From Malaciobacter pacificus (GTDB lineage Bacteria; Campylobacterota; Campylobacteria; Campylobacterales; Arcobacteraceae), in the NCBI RefSeq assembly GCF_004214795.1, contig NZ_CP035928.1, forward strand, positions 2,480,001 to 2,544,000: a stretch of DNA of 64,000 bases. Direction: 5' to 3'. Within the stretch, counting starts at the first letter, position 1. Every line of letters begins with the position of its first letter. A program made the position numbers and the translations under genes. Positions 10,567-19,990 of this stretch are shown here, in pieces. Below the pieces are notes generated by a model. The model made no database searches and was not told the DNA's origin. It saw only the letters and a program-made list of their open reading frames with translations.

Positions 10567-11306
10567 AAAAACTATCTTTTTTAACATTATCTGTGATTAC
10601 TGCTATTAGTTTAAATGCGAGGGAAAACCCTTTTGAAATGACAAATGCATATGAAGAAGAAGCTGCAAGAATAATTGAAACCAATGAAACAGCAATACAT
10701 GAAGCTATGAGTGAAGCATCTTATATAAAAGAGATGCAAGAAAAAATGCAAAAACCTAAAGTTGAAGATGCTGTGAAAAAGCTTATTCCTGTAATTAAAG
10801 AAGAGAAACCAAAAGAGAAGGTTTATACAAAAAAAGAAGTTGATACATTAATTAATAAAACTAAAAAACAGACTGAATATAAAACTAAACAGATTGTAAA
10901 AAAAGAGTTAGAAAAAGAGCTTAAAACAACAAAAATAGAAAAGCCAGCTCAGGTTGTATATGTAAAACCTAGACCTGATATTATTGATGATGAACTTATA
11001 ACAAAAAAGATTCTTCCTTTTGTAGATATTGAATACAATGATGAAAAATTTATGATAAAAACTGATAGTGATATATCAAGAAAATTTACTTTAGATAAAG
11101 ATAATAAAATTATTATTGATTACAAAGCAAAAAAGAATTTTTATACAAAAAGAGACACTTTAGAATCAAAAAGTTTCAAAAAGATAACTGTAGGTAACCA
11201 CAAAAAAGAAAATTACTACAGAGTTGTAATTGAGCTTAACTCTAAACCTTCAAACTTTGAAGTAACATATAAAGATAAGTTAATTACTATTTCTAAAACT
11301 AATTAG
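10563..11306 (+). CDS. AMIN-domain periplasmic protein
   Basis: 247 aa with an N-terminal signal sequence (MKKLSFLTLSVITAISLNA, probable cleavage after LNA). A long Lys/Glu-rich, probably extended or helical region spans about residues 30–135. A C-terminal beta-rich AMIN-like domain spans about 145–247 ('VDIEYNDEKFMIKTDSD', 'YRVVIELNSKPSNFEVTY'). AMIN domains target envelope proteins to peptidoglycan or division sites. The gene overlaps the FtsB-like gene by 4 bp and its 3' end overlaps the convergent antiporter gene by 27 bp. The C. jejuni protein at this position is a known N-glycosylated periplasmic protein. No obvious extended D/E-X-N-X-S/T sequon was checked here. Confidence 0.75.
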   Translation: MKKLSFLTLSVITAISLNARENPFEMTNAYEEEAARIIETNETAIHEAMSEASYIKEMQEKMQKPKVEDAVKKLIPVIKEEKPKEKVYTKKEVDTLINKTKKQTEYKTKQIVKKELEKELKTTKIEKPAQVVYVKPRPDIIDDELITKKILPFVDIEYNDEKFMIKTDSDISRKFTLDKDNKIIIDYKAKKNFYTKRDTLESKSFKKITVGNHKKENYYRVVIELNSKPSNFEVTYKDKLITISKTN

Positions 11307-12440
11307 GCTATTTATAATCCTAATTAGTATCATAACAACTAATACTTCTAAAATAGCTGCTAAAATAAATGCATAATAATACTCTTGTGTAATTGAGTGA
11401 TTGTTATATGCAATTGTTGTTACTGCAATTAAAAGTGTCAGTGGCATTGCATGAGAAAGTCCCAACATATAAAATCTATTCCACCCCATTTCTTGAATAA
11501 ATAACATTGAAGCAATTATCCTAATTACAATCATTGCAAAGGTAATTAAGAGTGCTTTTAACACTAAGTCACTATTTAATAGTGCTTCAATTTCAAGGGA
11601 TGCTCCAACTGAGATAAAAAATATTGGAACTAACCAACCAAATCCAAAGTGTTCTAATTTATGAGGTAATTGCTTGTTGTGTTCCTCAAAGAAAGTAGTA
11701 ATAAAAGTTCCTGCTATAAATGCTCCAAAGGCTACTTCTAAATGTAAATACATCATAACTGTAATCATTAAGAAAAATATCGCCATTGAGATTCTAATAT
11801 CTTGTTCTTGATGATCTTCTTGAGGCATTAAATAACTTTTAATTTCAGGAAACCACCAAATAAGATTATGAAAAATTTTATATACTACTAGCATTACAAG
11901 TAAGAATAAAACAAATAATGCCATTGTTTTATAAAAGTCATAACTTATTCCATACTCTAAAACAGCAGATACAGTTGTTAATGCAAAAATAGATACTATT
12001 TCTCCAATTAAACCTACTATAAAAGCCATTTTTATCCATTCTGTTTCACCATACTCTTTTTTAAGAGCTGCTAATACTCCAATAGAAATTAAAGGTAATA
12101 TAACTATAAATATCTTTCCTAAATCAAAATAAAAAGTTATAAAAATAGAGCTTGCAAAAAGAACGACGTTATACAGTAGTGATTTTTTTAACATTGTAGG
12201 GGAAATGGACAGAAGCTTTTTCAAATCAATTTCAAGACCAGCTAGGAACATTAAGTACAAGAAACCAAGCTCTGCTACTAAATGTAGTATCGCATGGTCA
12301 CTTATAAGTGCAAAATATGCAGCAACTGCTCCCATCATAATTTCAACAGGGATTGTTGGTAGTTTTGTTAATTTTGAGATTAATGGTGAAGTAAATATTA
12401 TTAGTGATATTGATATAATAATTAAAATTTCTTCACTCAT
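11280..12440 (-). CDS. CPA2-family cation:proton antiporter
   Basis: 386 aa integral membrane protein with about 12 hydrophobic segments. Landmarks are 'LGFLYLMFLAGLEIDLKKLL' near residue 60, the 'GAFIAGTFITTFFEEH' helix near 240, and 'GFGWLVPIFFISVGASLEIEALL' near 270, all typical of Na_H_Exchanger/NapA/KefB-type antiporters. There is no C-terminal TrkA-N or TrkA-C domain, so it is the short form. It probably exchanges Na+ or K+ for H+ across the inner membrane; the ion cannot be read. It is 11 bp downstream of bioB and may be cotranscribed. Confidence 0.85.
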   Translation of the reverse strand: MSEEILIIISISLIIFTSPLISKLTKLPTIPVEIMMGAVAAYFALISDHAILHLVAELGFLYLMFLAGLEIDLKKLLSISPTMLKKSLLYNVVLFASSIFITFYFDLGKIFIVILPLISIGVLAALKKEYGETEWIKMAFIVGLIGEIVSIFALTTVSAVLEYGISYDFYKTMALFVLFLLVMLVVYKIFHNLIWWFPEIKSYLMPQEDHQEQDIRISMAIFFLMITVMMYLHLEVAFGAFIAGTFITTFFEEHNKQLPHKLEHFGFGWLVPIFFISVGASLEIEALLNSDLVLKALLITFAMIVIRIIASMLFIQEMGWNRFYMLGLSHAMPLTLLIAVTTIAYNNHSITQEYYYAFILAAILEVLVVMILIRIINSLISFRNSN

Positions 12441-12451
12441 TAAATTACCTC

Positions 12452-13303
12452 TTAATCTCTTTCTCTTTTAATTTTATATCCGTGTTTTTCTAATTCAGCA
12501 ATATCATCAGCAGGTGTTTTACCAGCAGTAGTTAAATAATCTCCAATTACAAAGGCATTTGCACCTTTTTCAAAGATTTTATATTGTTCATCACCAAACA
12601 TTACTTCTCTTCCACCTGCAACCATAATTTTTTTAGCATTTGGAATCATTTTTCTAGCTAGTGTGATTAATTCAAATGCTTCTTCTCTAGTAATTGTATT
12701 TTCAACAATTGGTAAAGCTGCATTTGGATGGAAGAAGTTTAATGGCACATTCATAGGGTCTAATGAAGCTAAAGACTCTAACATAGAGATTCTTTGCTCT
12801 TGAGTTTCACCCATACCAAAAATTCCACCAGTTACTAGTCTTAATCCAACTTCTTTAACATTTAAACAAGTTTGATATCTATCATCCCAAGGGTGAGTTG
12901 TACAAATTGTTTCATAAAAATCTCTTGCTGTTTCTAAGTTGTGATTATATGCATCAACACCTGCATCTTTAAGTGCTTGTAATTGCTCAACACTTGCAAT
13001 ACCATTACATGCAATTAAAATTAAACCTAATTTCTCTTTTTTAATAGCCCGTGCAGCTTCACAAACGTATTCTAATCTTTTAGGAGTTAATCCTTTTCCT
13101 GCTGTTACTAAACAAAAACCATTTGCATTATTAGCTCTTGCTCTTTTAGCTTCTTCAACAATTTGTTCGATCTCTTTTTGTTTATATCTTTGAATTTCAG
13201 CTTTATATTTCACACTTTGTGTACAGAATTTACAATCTTCATTACATGTTCCACTTTCAATATTACAAATAGCACATAAAAAAATTTCATTATTTTCGTT
13301 CAT
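12452..13303 (-). CDS. bioB: biotin synthase
   Basis: 283 aa radical-SAM enzyme that inserts sulfur into dethiobiotin. The [4Fe-4S] motif 'CNEDCKFCTQS' is near residue 18. 'GLTPKRLEYVCEAAR', 'DAYNHNLETA' and 'PLNFFHPN' follow as in BioB. The protein is shorter than E. coli BioB (346 aa), as is normal for the campylobacterotan short form. I placed the start at ATG 13303, which has GAAGAG seven bases upstream. An upstream in-frame ATG (13336) lies inside the preceding gene and adds 11 unconserved residues. The gene overlaps the YfcE-like gene by 14 bp. bioB next to topA matches Campylobacter. Confidence 0.95.
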   Translation of the reverse strand: MNENNEIFLCAICNIESGTCNEDCKFCTQSVKYKAEIQRYKQKEIEQIVEEAKRARANNANGFCLVTAGKGLTPKRLEYVCEAARAIKKEKLGLILIACNGIASVEQLQALKDAGVDAYNHNLETARDFYETICTTHPWDDRYQTCLNVKEVGLRLVTGGIFGMGETQEQRISMLESLASLDPMNVPLNFFHPNAALPIVENTITREEAFELITLARKMIPNAKKIMVAGGREVMFGDEQYKIFEKGANAFVIGDYLTTAGKTPADDIAELEKHGYKIKRERD

Positions 13304-13805
13304 ATTTATACTCTTCTTTCTTAAAATTGTTTTCATTTATATTTTTAAAATAGTAGGAGATTATATACTCATTTTCATTAATTTCTAGTATCACACACTC
13401 AATTAAGGGCTTCTCTCTTGCACATACTTCACCTGGGTTTACAAAAAGTGTCTTATTAGTATATTCACATTCAAACATATGAGTATGACCAAAAATTACA
13501 ATATCGCTATCTGGAGTTAGATGATAAGGTAAATGCATTAGTTTAAATTTTATATCTTTTATTTTGAAATAATATGGCTCTTTTTTTATAAAATACTTAT
13601 CACTAACACTAAGTAAACCTCTATCATTATTTCCAAATACACTTACATATGTTAATCCTGAGTTTTCTAGTAGCTCTAAATTTTTTTCAACACATAAATC
13701 ACCTGCATGAATCAAATATTGAACTTTATTTTCTTTAAGATGATTAATTACATCTTCGGTATAGTCAACTTTTGTGTGACTATCCGATAGTATTCCTATT
13801 TTCAT
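13290..13805 (-). CDS. YfcE/MJ0936-type metallophosphoesterase
   Basis: 171 aa. Compact calcineurin-like fold with metal-binding motifs in order: 'DSH' (residues 8–10), 'HAGDL' near 34, 'GNNDRG' near 58 and 'GHTH' near 104. Such proteins hydrolyse phosphodiesters with Mn2+; the physiological substrate is unknown. The C-terminal tail is Lys/Glu/Asn-rich. Three bases separate it from the topA stop and it overlaps bioB, so topA–yfcE–bioB–antiporter looks like one transcription unit. Confidence 0.85.
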   Translation of the reverse strand: MKIGILSDSHTKVDYTEDVINHLKENKVQYLIHAGDLCVEKNLELLENSGLTYVSVFGNNDRGLLSVSDKYFIKKEPYYFKIKDIKFKLMHLPYHLTPDSDIVIFGHTHMFECEYTNKTLFVNPGEVCAREKPLIECVILEINENEYIISYYFKNINENNFKKEEYKYERK

Positions 13806-13808
13806 GAT

Positions 13809-16172
13809 TTATTTATCAGTTTTTTTGATAGTGCTCTTTTTAGCAGTTGTTTTTTTAGTTGTAGTCTTTTTTGTTGTTGTTTTTTTTGCAGGAGCTTTTT
13901 TTGCTGCTGTTTTAGATTTTGGATCTTTTGCAATAATCTCTTCACATTGCTCTAGTGTTAAATCTTCAGCCTCAATCCCTTTTGGAATTTTATAGTTTTT
14001 TCTACCTTGTTTAATATATGGACCATATTGACCTATAAGTACATGAATTTTTTCTTTTTCAAATACTTTAATTGTAGCTTTTGCTTTTGCTTCATCAATC
14101 TCTTTGATTACCTCTAAAGCTCTTGGTAACTCTATTTTATATGGGTCATCAGTTTTTAATGAATAAAACTTTGTCTTAACTTGTAAGTATGGTCCAAATC
14201 TTCCAATATTTGCTTTGATATCTTCACCATCTGCTGTTTGACCCACAACTCTAGGAAGAGTAAATAAATACAATGCTTCATCAAGGGTAATTGTATCCAT
14301 ATTTTTATCATCTGGAATTGCTACAAATTTAGGTTTTTCTTCATCATCTTTTGTACCAATTTGAATAAATGGACCAAATCTTCCCACTCTTGCACTCACT
14401 GGTTTTCCAGATTTTGGATCAGTTCCAAGCTCTCTTACTTGTAAATAATCCTCTTTATTAACGCTTTCTTCTTTTTCTTCAATTGTCTTTTTGAAATCCC
14501 CATAAAAGTCTTTCATTACTTGTTCCCAAGCAATTTTGCCCTCAGCAATTTCATCAAACTGTTCTTCAATTTTAGCAGTAAATCCTAAGTCAACAATATG
14601 TGAAAAATGGTCAACTAAAAAACTATTTACAATTTCACCCGTTGGAGTAGGTGCTAGTTTTTTATCTTCAGTTTTTACAACATATTCTCTTTGTAAAATT
14701 GTTGTAATAGTTGGAGCATAAGTTGAAGGTCTACCAATTCCTTCACTTTCTAACTTCTTAACCAAACTAGCCTCTGTATATCTAGCAGGTGGCTTTGTAA
14801 AGTTTTGCTCACACTCTAAATTTTCTAATTCTAAAACTGTTCCAACTTTGATATTTGGTAAAATTTTTTCTGTACTATCAAGTGCAGCTTCAGGATTATC
14901 ACTACCTTCAGTATAAGCTTTCATAAATCCAGGGAAGATAATTCTTTGTCCCTTAGTTTGAAATTCAAACTCTTTATCTTTTCCAGCTTCTATTTTATAT
15001 GTAGTATTAGCAATTTTTGCTTGTGCCATTTGAGTTGCTAATGTTCTTTTCCAAATTAGACTGTAAAGTTTAAATTGAGCTGGTTCAACATAAGCTTTTA
15101 TTTCACTTGGTTTTAGTGCTAAGTTAACTGGTCTAATAGCTTCGTGAGCCTCTTGTGCTCCTTTTGCTTTTGATTTATAAGTTCTAGGCTTATTTAAACT
15201 ATACTCTTTCCCATATTCTGCTTCAATAACTTTTTTTGCTGCACTTGTAGCAACAGTTGAAAGATTTAATGAGTCAGTTCTCATATAAGTAATTAAACCA
15301 CCACTATGACCTGGAATATTACCAACATTTCCTTCATATAACTGTTGAGCGATAATCATTGTTTGTTTAACAGAAAGCCCAAGTTTTCTTGAAGCCTCTT
15401 GTTGTAAAGTTGAAGTTGTAAATGGAGCAGCTGGATTTCTAGTGCTCTCTTTTTCTTCAATATCAACTAGCTGATAAATACCTTGATTTAATGAAGCTTC
15501 AATTGCTCTTGCTTCTTGCTCATTTGGAATTTTTTGAACTTTTCCATTTATTTTTGCTAGTTCTGCTTTTAATTCAGGATTTATAAAATCTGCTTTTATT
15601 TTCCAAAACTCTTCAGGAATAAATGCTCTAATTTCATTCTCTCTATCAACTATAATTCTAACAGCAACAGATTGAACTCTACCAGCACTTAGACCATATC
15701 TAACTTTTTTCCATAAAAGAGGTGAAAGCTCATATCCAACTGCTCTATCTAAAATTCTTCTTGCTTGTTGTGCATCAACTAAGTTTTGGTCAACATCCCT
15801 TGGTGTTTCTAAAGCTTTTAAAATAGCATCTTTTGTAATTTCATGAAATACAATTCTTTTAATAGGGTTTTTTTCAATTTTTAGTGCAGGAATTAAGTGC
15901 CAAGCAATAGCTTCTCCCTCTCTATCCTCATCGGCCGCTAGGTAAATAGTGGTGTCTTTATTAATCTCTTTTTTAAGGTCACTAATAACCTTTTTCTTAT
16001 CAGTTGAGATTAAATACTTTGGTTCAAAATTATTATCTGGATCAAATCCAAGTTTTGATTTTGGTAAATCTCTTACATGACCCATTGAGGCCATTACTTT
16101 AAAATCATTTCCTAAAAATTTTGAAATTGTTTTTGCTTTTGCTGGGGACTCCACTATTACTAAATTCTTCAC
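13809..16172 (-). CDS. topA: DNA topoisomerase I, Lys-rich tail, no zinc ribbons
   Basis: 787 aa. Relaxes negative supercoils. The N-terminal Toprim domain has 'VESPAKAKTI' and the acidic 'DEDREGE' at residues 81–87. The active-site Tyr is in 'GLITYMRTDS' (Y296). Instead of the Cys4 zinc ribbons of E. coli TopA, the C-terminus has three glycine-rich repeats of the form GRFGPxIQ/LQ/IK (near residues 610, 675 and 735). They are followed by a tail of about 30 residues made almost only of Lys, Thr and Ala. No CxxC pair is visible. Related C-terminal designs bind DNA in actinobacterial TopA. The gene lies 3 bp upstream of the phosphoesterase. Confidence 0.96.
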   Translation of the reverse strand: MKNLVIVESPAKAKTISKFLGNDFKVMASMGHVRDLPKSKLGFDPDNNFEPKYLISTDKKKVISDLKKEINKDTTIYLAADEDREGEAIAWHLIPALKIEKNPIKRIVFHEITKDAILKALETPRDVDQNLVDAQQARRILDRAVGYELSPLLWKKVRYGLSAGRVQSVAVRIIVDRENEIRAFIPEEFWKIKADFINPELKAELAKINGKVQKIPNEQEARAIEASLNQGIYQLVDIEEKESTRNPAAPFTTSTLQQEASRKLGLSVKQTMIIAQQLYEGNVGNIPGHSGGLITYMRTDSLNLSTVATSAAKKVIEAEYGKEYSLNKPRTYKSKAKGAQEAHEAIRPVNLALKPSEIKAYVEPAQFKLYSLIWKRTLATQMAQAKIANTTYKIEAGKDKEFEFQTKGQRIIFPGFMKAYTEGSDNPEAALDSTEKILPNIKVGTVLELENLECEQNFTKPPARYTEASLVKKLESEGIGRPSTYAPTITTILQREYVVKTEDKKLAPTPTGEIVNSFLVDHFSHIVDLGFTAKIEEQFDEIAEGKIAWEQVMKDFYGDFKKTIEEKEESVNKEDYLQVRELGTDPKSGKPVSARVGRFGPFIQIGTKDDEEKPKFVAIPDDKNMDTITLDEALYLFTLPRVVGQTADGEDIKANIGRFGPYLQVKTKFYSLKTDDPYKIELPRALEVIKEIDEAKAKATIKVFEKEKIHVLIGQYGPYIKQGRKNYKIPKGIEAEDLTLEQCEEIIAKDPKSKTAAKKAPAKKTTTKKTTTKKTTAKKSTIKKTDK

Positions 16173-16227
16173 TAAAAAACCTTACACTATTTTTAATTTT
16201 TTGCATTCTAACATAAATTTATTAATA

Positions 16228-17013
16228 TTACTTATAAATAATTACTTCTTCTTGTATATCTATATTAAACTGCTCTTTTACTCTTTTCTTTGCTTCATTG
16301 ATTAAATAAACAGCATCTTCAAAGGTACCATCTCCATTATTCACCAAAAAATTAGCATGTTCTTGTGAAAAACTCATACCACCTTTTGGTTCACCTTTTA
16401 ATCCGACTTCTTGAATTAATCTACCTGCAAAATCACCTTTTGGGTTTTTAAAACAACTTCCTGCGCTTGGCATATGAGGTTGATTATCTCTCATACGATT
16501 AAACTCTTTTAATTTATCTTTGCAAAATCCATACTCTATATTAAATACAACTTCATAAACTATGGTATCTAATTTTGTATGCCTATAAGAGTACTCAACA
16601 TCCTCTTTTTTAATATATCCATCTTTTGTTTTTATACTATGAATATAGTTAAATACTTCCCAAGATTTTAACCCTGCATTCATCTTAACTAAACCACCCA
16701 TATTCCCTGGTAATTTAGCTAAAAATTCTAAATTTGCAATATCATTTTTTCTAGTATAAGTTAAAAGCTTACCAGAAGTTGTAGCACAACCAACATAAAG
16801 TAAATCTCCCTCTTGTCTAATATAATCAAATGCTTCACCAAGAATAGCAAACTTCTTTTTTGTATTTGGAGAGATTAAAAGATTATTTGCCCTACCTATA
16901 ATTTGATAATCACTATAATCTCCTATTTCATTAATTACTAAAACTTCAAGTTGGGGTCCAATCTTTATTGATGAGTATCTTTTAAAATCAATTGTTTTTG
17001 TACTATTTTGCAA
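16228..17013 (-). CDS. murB: UDP-N-acetylenolpyruvoylglucosamine reductase
   Basis: 261 aa. FAD- and NADPH-dependent second committed step of peptidoglycan precursor synthesis. The FAD-binding region includes 'YSSIKIG' and 'GCATTSGKLL', the substrate region 'LPGNMGGLVKMNAG', and the catalytic Ser/Glu region 'SAGSCFKNPKGDFAGRLI' with 'NFLVNNGDGTFEDAV'. This is the short type II form found in Campylobacterota. The start is TTG at 17013, immediately after the mqnD stop, with AAGGG about nine bases upstream. No other start lies before the conserved 'IDFKRYSSIKIG'. Confidence 0.94.
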   Translation of the reverse strand: MQNSTKTIDFKRYSSIKIGPQLEVLVINEIGDYSDYQIIGRANNLLISPNTKKKFAILGEAFDYIRQEGDLLYVGCATTSGKLLTYTRKNDIANLEFLAKLPGNMGGLVKMNAGLKSWEVFNYIHSIKTKDGYIKKEDVEYSYRHTKLDTIVYEVVFNIEYGFCKDKLKEFNRMRDNQPHMPSAGSCFKNPKGDFAGRLIQEVGLKGEPKGGMSFSQEHANFLVNNGDGTFEDAVYLINEAKKRVKEQFNIDIQEEVIIYK

Positions 17014-17877
17014 CTATTGTGCCCTTAAGCTTTCATATTCACTTGGGATTAAATAATCTTTTGCTTTTATTAAACTATTGAAATATCCATGTTTATAACC
17101 AAGCTCATATAGTTTATCTAAAGCTTGATATTGTACTTCACTTAATTGAACTGAATTATCATTTGCATAAAGGTCTAAATATGTATCAAGTGTTGGAGCA
17201 TCTACTCTAATTAGTCCTTTTTCAAGTAACATAGGAGCTAAAACACGTCTATTTTTATTTGCTACATCAACTGCTTTAATTAATGTATTTTCATAATTAA
17301 TTGCATTATGAATTGGAAGTGATCTTCTTAAACACATTCCTCCAAGTGGTAATGGTAAACCTCCACCACTAAGCTCAACCCATACATCCCACATCTCTTT
17401 TTCAACTTCTAAAGATTCATCAAAAGTTAAAATTGATTCATGAATTAAAACACCAGCATCAACAGTTCCATCAATAACTGCTTGCTCAATATCTAAAAAG
17501 TTCATATATGTGATTCTAGCTTCTGGATAGGCTATTTTAAATAATAAAGCATTTGTTGTAAACTCACCACTAAGTGCAACTTTGAAATTTCTTTTTAATT
17601 TAGTGCCTTTTTTCTTAATAAGTTTTGGTCCATAACCCTCTCCAAAAGAAACAGCAGTTTTAAGTAATGCATAGTCATCTTTAACAAATGGATATAAAGC
17701 AAATGAGATAGCACAGATATCGTATTCACCTTTTAAAGTTGCTTGATTTAATGTTTCAATATCATCAGCTATATTTTCAAAAACTGCATCTTTTGGAGTA
17801 ACCCATCCAAACTTAATTGCATAATACATAAAAATATCATCGGCATCTGGTGAGTGTGCAACACTAATTTTCTTCAA
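17014..17877 (-). CDS. mqnD: 1,4-dihydroxy-6-naphthoate synthase (futalosine pathway)
   Basis: 287 aa, VitK2_biosynth family with a periplasmic-binding-protein-like fold. It converts cyclic dehypoxanthine futalosine to 1,4-dihydroxy-6-naphthoate for menaquinone. The N-terminal 'VAHSPDADDIFMYYAI' is characteristic of MqnD rather than MqnA. 'YDICAISFALYPF', 'GAGVLIHES'-like sequence ('DAGVLIHES') and 'ELSGGGLPLPLGG' follow. The start is TTG 17877, with AAGGA six bases upstream. Menaquinone is the electron acceptor of the complex I encoded nearby. MurB translation is probably coupled to this gene. Confidence 0.88.
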   Translation of the reverse strand: MKKISVAHSPDADDIFMYYAIKFGWVTPKDAVFENIADDIETLNQATLKGEYDICAISFALYPFVKDDYALLKTAVSFGEGYGPKLIKKKGTKLKRNFKVALSGEFTTNALLFKIAYPEARITYMNFLDIEQAVIDGTVDAGVLIHESILTFDESLEVEKEMWDVWVELSGGGLPLPLGGMCLRRSLPIHNAINYENTLIKAVDVANKNRRVLAPMLLEKGLIRVDAPTLDTYLDLYANDNSVQLSEVQYQALDKLYELGYKHGYFNSLIKAKDYLIPSEYESLRAQ

Positions 17878-17944
17878 AGTTATTCCTTATTCTTTTGTAT
17901 TTGGATTTTATCTAGTTTAGCTTTATGCTTTGGTTATAACTCAT

Positions 17945-18433
17945 TTATAAGTTATATTCAACTTTTAATTTCTTTATTATCTTAAATATTGATTGAGCAT
18001 ATTTAACTCCTGTATTGCTCTTATATTTATACCCCGTATTGTAACTAGACCATATTCTAGCCCAATTGTCTTTATGAACTTTTCTCCAGTATCTTAATTC
18101 TATTATTGCATTTGCTGTTGCAAAACCTACATCATTTAAAAGCTTATTAGCATAATAAGCTCTATTTTCAGGAGTATCAGCGACTTTTTGTCTACTTAAA
18201 ACAGTTTTTATATTTGCTTGAAAAGGGCCATAATCATTTGTTTTGCTATTAATTTGATTTTTACCTAAACTTGATTCTTTTATGGCAATTGCCATAAGAG
18301 TATATTTCATCATTTCATCATTTGTTAATGATTTAATTTTTTTTAAACTTATAATGTCTTTTTGAGTTAAACCTAATGAATTTGAATATAAAAAAGAGAA
18401 AAGAAGAGTAAAACTTAACAATATTTTTTGCAT
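17945..18433 (-). CDS. small periplasmic lytic transglycosylase-like protein
   Basis: 162 aa with an N-terminal signal peptide (MQKILLSFTLLFSFLYSNS). The lysozyme-like core shows 'AIAIKESSLGKNQ' with the presumptive catalytic Glu near residue 53, then 'DYGPFQANIKTVL' and 'WARIWSSYNTGY', the order seen in SLT-type transglycosylases. It probably cleaves the peptidoglycan glycan strand locally. It stands alone on the minus strand between the nuoN hairpin and mqnD. Confidence 0.75.
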   Translation of the reverse strand: MQKILLSFTLLFSFLYSNSLGLTQKDIISLKKIKSLTNDEMMKYTLMAIAIKESSLGKNQINSKTNDYGPFQANIKTVLSRQKVADTPENRAYYANKLLNDVGFATANAIIELRYWRKVHKDNWARIWSSYNTGYKYKSNTGVKYAQSIFKIIKKLKVEYNL

Positions 18434-18446
18434 GAAATATTGTACT

Positions 18447-18482
18447 ATAATTCTAACTATTTTTACAAATAGCTAGAATTAT
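18447..18482 (-). terminator. hairpin after nuoN, possible operon terminator
   Basis: Arms of 16 bases (18447–18462 and 18467–18482) with one wobble pair and a four-base loop lie just beyond the nuoN stop. There is no U-tract on either side, so it may instead be a processing or stabilising stem at the end of the nuo transcript. Confidence 0.5.
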
Positions 18483-18487
18483 TAAAT

Positions 18488-19990
18488 CTAAAAGCCTGCA
18501 CTAGATACGTATGAACCAATAACTTTTAATAGTGGATCAACTAATAGTACAGAGATTAATGTTAAAAATACTGCAAGCCCGATAGCAGCTTTCATTGGTG
18601 TTGAACCATTTTGCATAAATCTAGTTTTTAATTCAGGGTCAGGATCTTTTAAGAACATATAAGAAACCGGTCTTAAATAGTAATATGCTGCAATTGCAGA
18701 GTTTAATACCATAATAATTGCTAAAGCAATATGCCCTGCATTTACTGCACTTGCAATAATATACATTTTACCCCAAAATAGAGCAAATGGAGGAAGTCCA
18801 GTTAGTGCAAATAAGAACATTCCTAAAATTGATGCTGTAAATGGCGAAATTTGTGCAAGTCCTGCAAATTTCTTAAATGAGTATGGTGATTGATAGTCTG
18901 AATACTCTTTACCTCTATTAAGCCATAACATACCAAATGCCCCAAAATTAGTAATTGCAAATAAAACCCAATATAAGAATAAAGCATTTGTAGCTTGATG
19001 AGTTCCTATTACTATTGCAGCCATTGCCATACCAGCATTTGAAATTGATGAATATGCAAGCATTCTTTTTATATCTATTTGTTGAAGTGCAATTAAATTT
19101 GGAATTGTAATTGTTAGAACAACTGTTGTATAAAGCATAGTTTGAATAATAATATCATCTGCTTGAATAAAAATCTCAAAAAATCTAAGTGCAACAACAA
19201 AACCTGCCATTTTTGGAACAACAGATAAAAAACCTGCCATAGCTGAAGTTGAACCTTGATAAACATCTGGAACCCAAATATGATATGGGAATAGTGATAA
19301 TTTAAACCCAAGAGCTGCAAACATGAACACAAAACCAACTAACATCAAAATATAATTACTGTAGTTTTCATCAGAGAAATAGTTTTGTTCATTTAATACT
19401 TGTGCAATTTGTGCTAATTCAACTGAACCAGTTATTGCATAGAACATCATAGAACCAAAGGCAAAGAATGCTGCTGCTAATGCTCCCATAGTAAAATATT
19501 TAACTGCAGCTTCTATAGAAACCATTCTATTATGCATTGCAATCATAGTATAAAGTGCTAAAGATGAAGTCTCAAGTCCAACAAATATTAAAATCAATGA
19601 ATCTGTACTTACCATAAACTGGAAACCAGCAATTGCAAAAAGATATAAAGCGAAATATTCAGCATATCTAAACTCTTGGAATCTTAGTTTAGAAATTCCT
19701 AAGAAAATAAACATCAATGCACCAATTAAAATAATACATTGAGCTATTATTGATATACCATCAATTAGCATTAAATCAAACAGACCTCTTTCATCACTAT
19801 TAAATGCTAAAACCGTAAATAAATCAAACATTAAGAATAATGCAACAATAACTACATATAGTGATTTATGTTTATCTTTATTAAATAGGTCAGTTAATAA
19901 AATTCCTAATGCTCCAATAATTGCAATTGAAACAGGAGCTAATGTTGCTAAGTTTAGACTTTCTAAACTTATATTAATTGGCTCAATCAT
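18488..19990 (-). CDS. nuoN: complex I antiporter-like subunit N
   Basis: 500 aa, about 14 membrane helices. One of three Mrp-antiporter-like proton-pumping subunits of the membrane arm. The conserved core 'ALGFKLSLFPYHIWVPDVYQG' near residue 225 holds the TM7/TM8 lysine region, and 'IDIKRMLAYSSISNAGM' near 305 is the TM9–10 segment. The start shares TAATG with the nuoM stop. It is the last gene of the nuo operon. Confidence 0.97.
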   Translation of the reverse strand: MIEPINISLESLNLATLAPVSIAIIGALGILLTDLFNKDKHKSLYVVIVALFLMFDLFTVLAFNSDERGLFDLMLIDGISIIAQCIILIGALMFIFLGISKLRFQEFRYAEYFALYLFAIAGFQFMVSTDSLILIFVGLETSSLALYTMIAMHNRMVSIEAAVKYFTMGALAAAFFAFGSMMFYAITGSVELAQIAQVLNEQNYFSDENYSNYILMLVGFVFMFAALGFKLSLFPYHIWVPDVYQGSTSAMAGFLSVVPKMAGFVVALRFFEIFIQADDIIIQTMLYTTVVLTITIPNLIALQQIDIKRMLAYSSISNAGMAMAAIVIGTHQATNALFLYWVLFAITNFGAFGMLWLNRGKEYSDYQSPYSFKKFAGLAQISPFTASILGMFLFALTGLPPFALFWGKMYIIASAVNAGHIALAIIMVLNSAIAAYYYLRPVSYMFLKDPDPELKTRFMQNGSTPMKAAIGLAVFLTLISVLLVDPLLKVIGSYVSSAGF

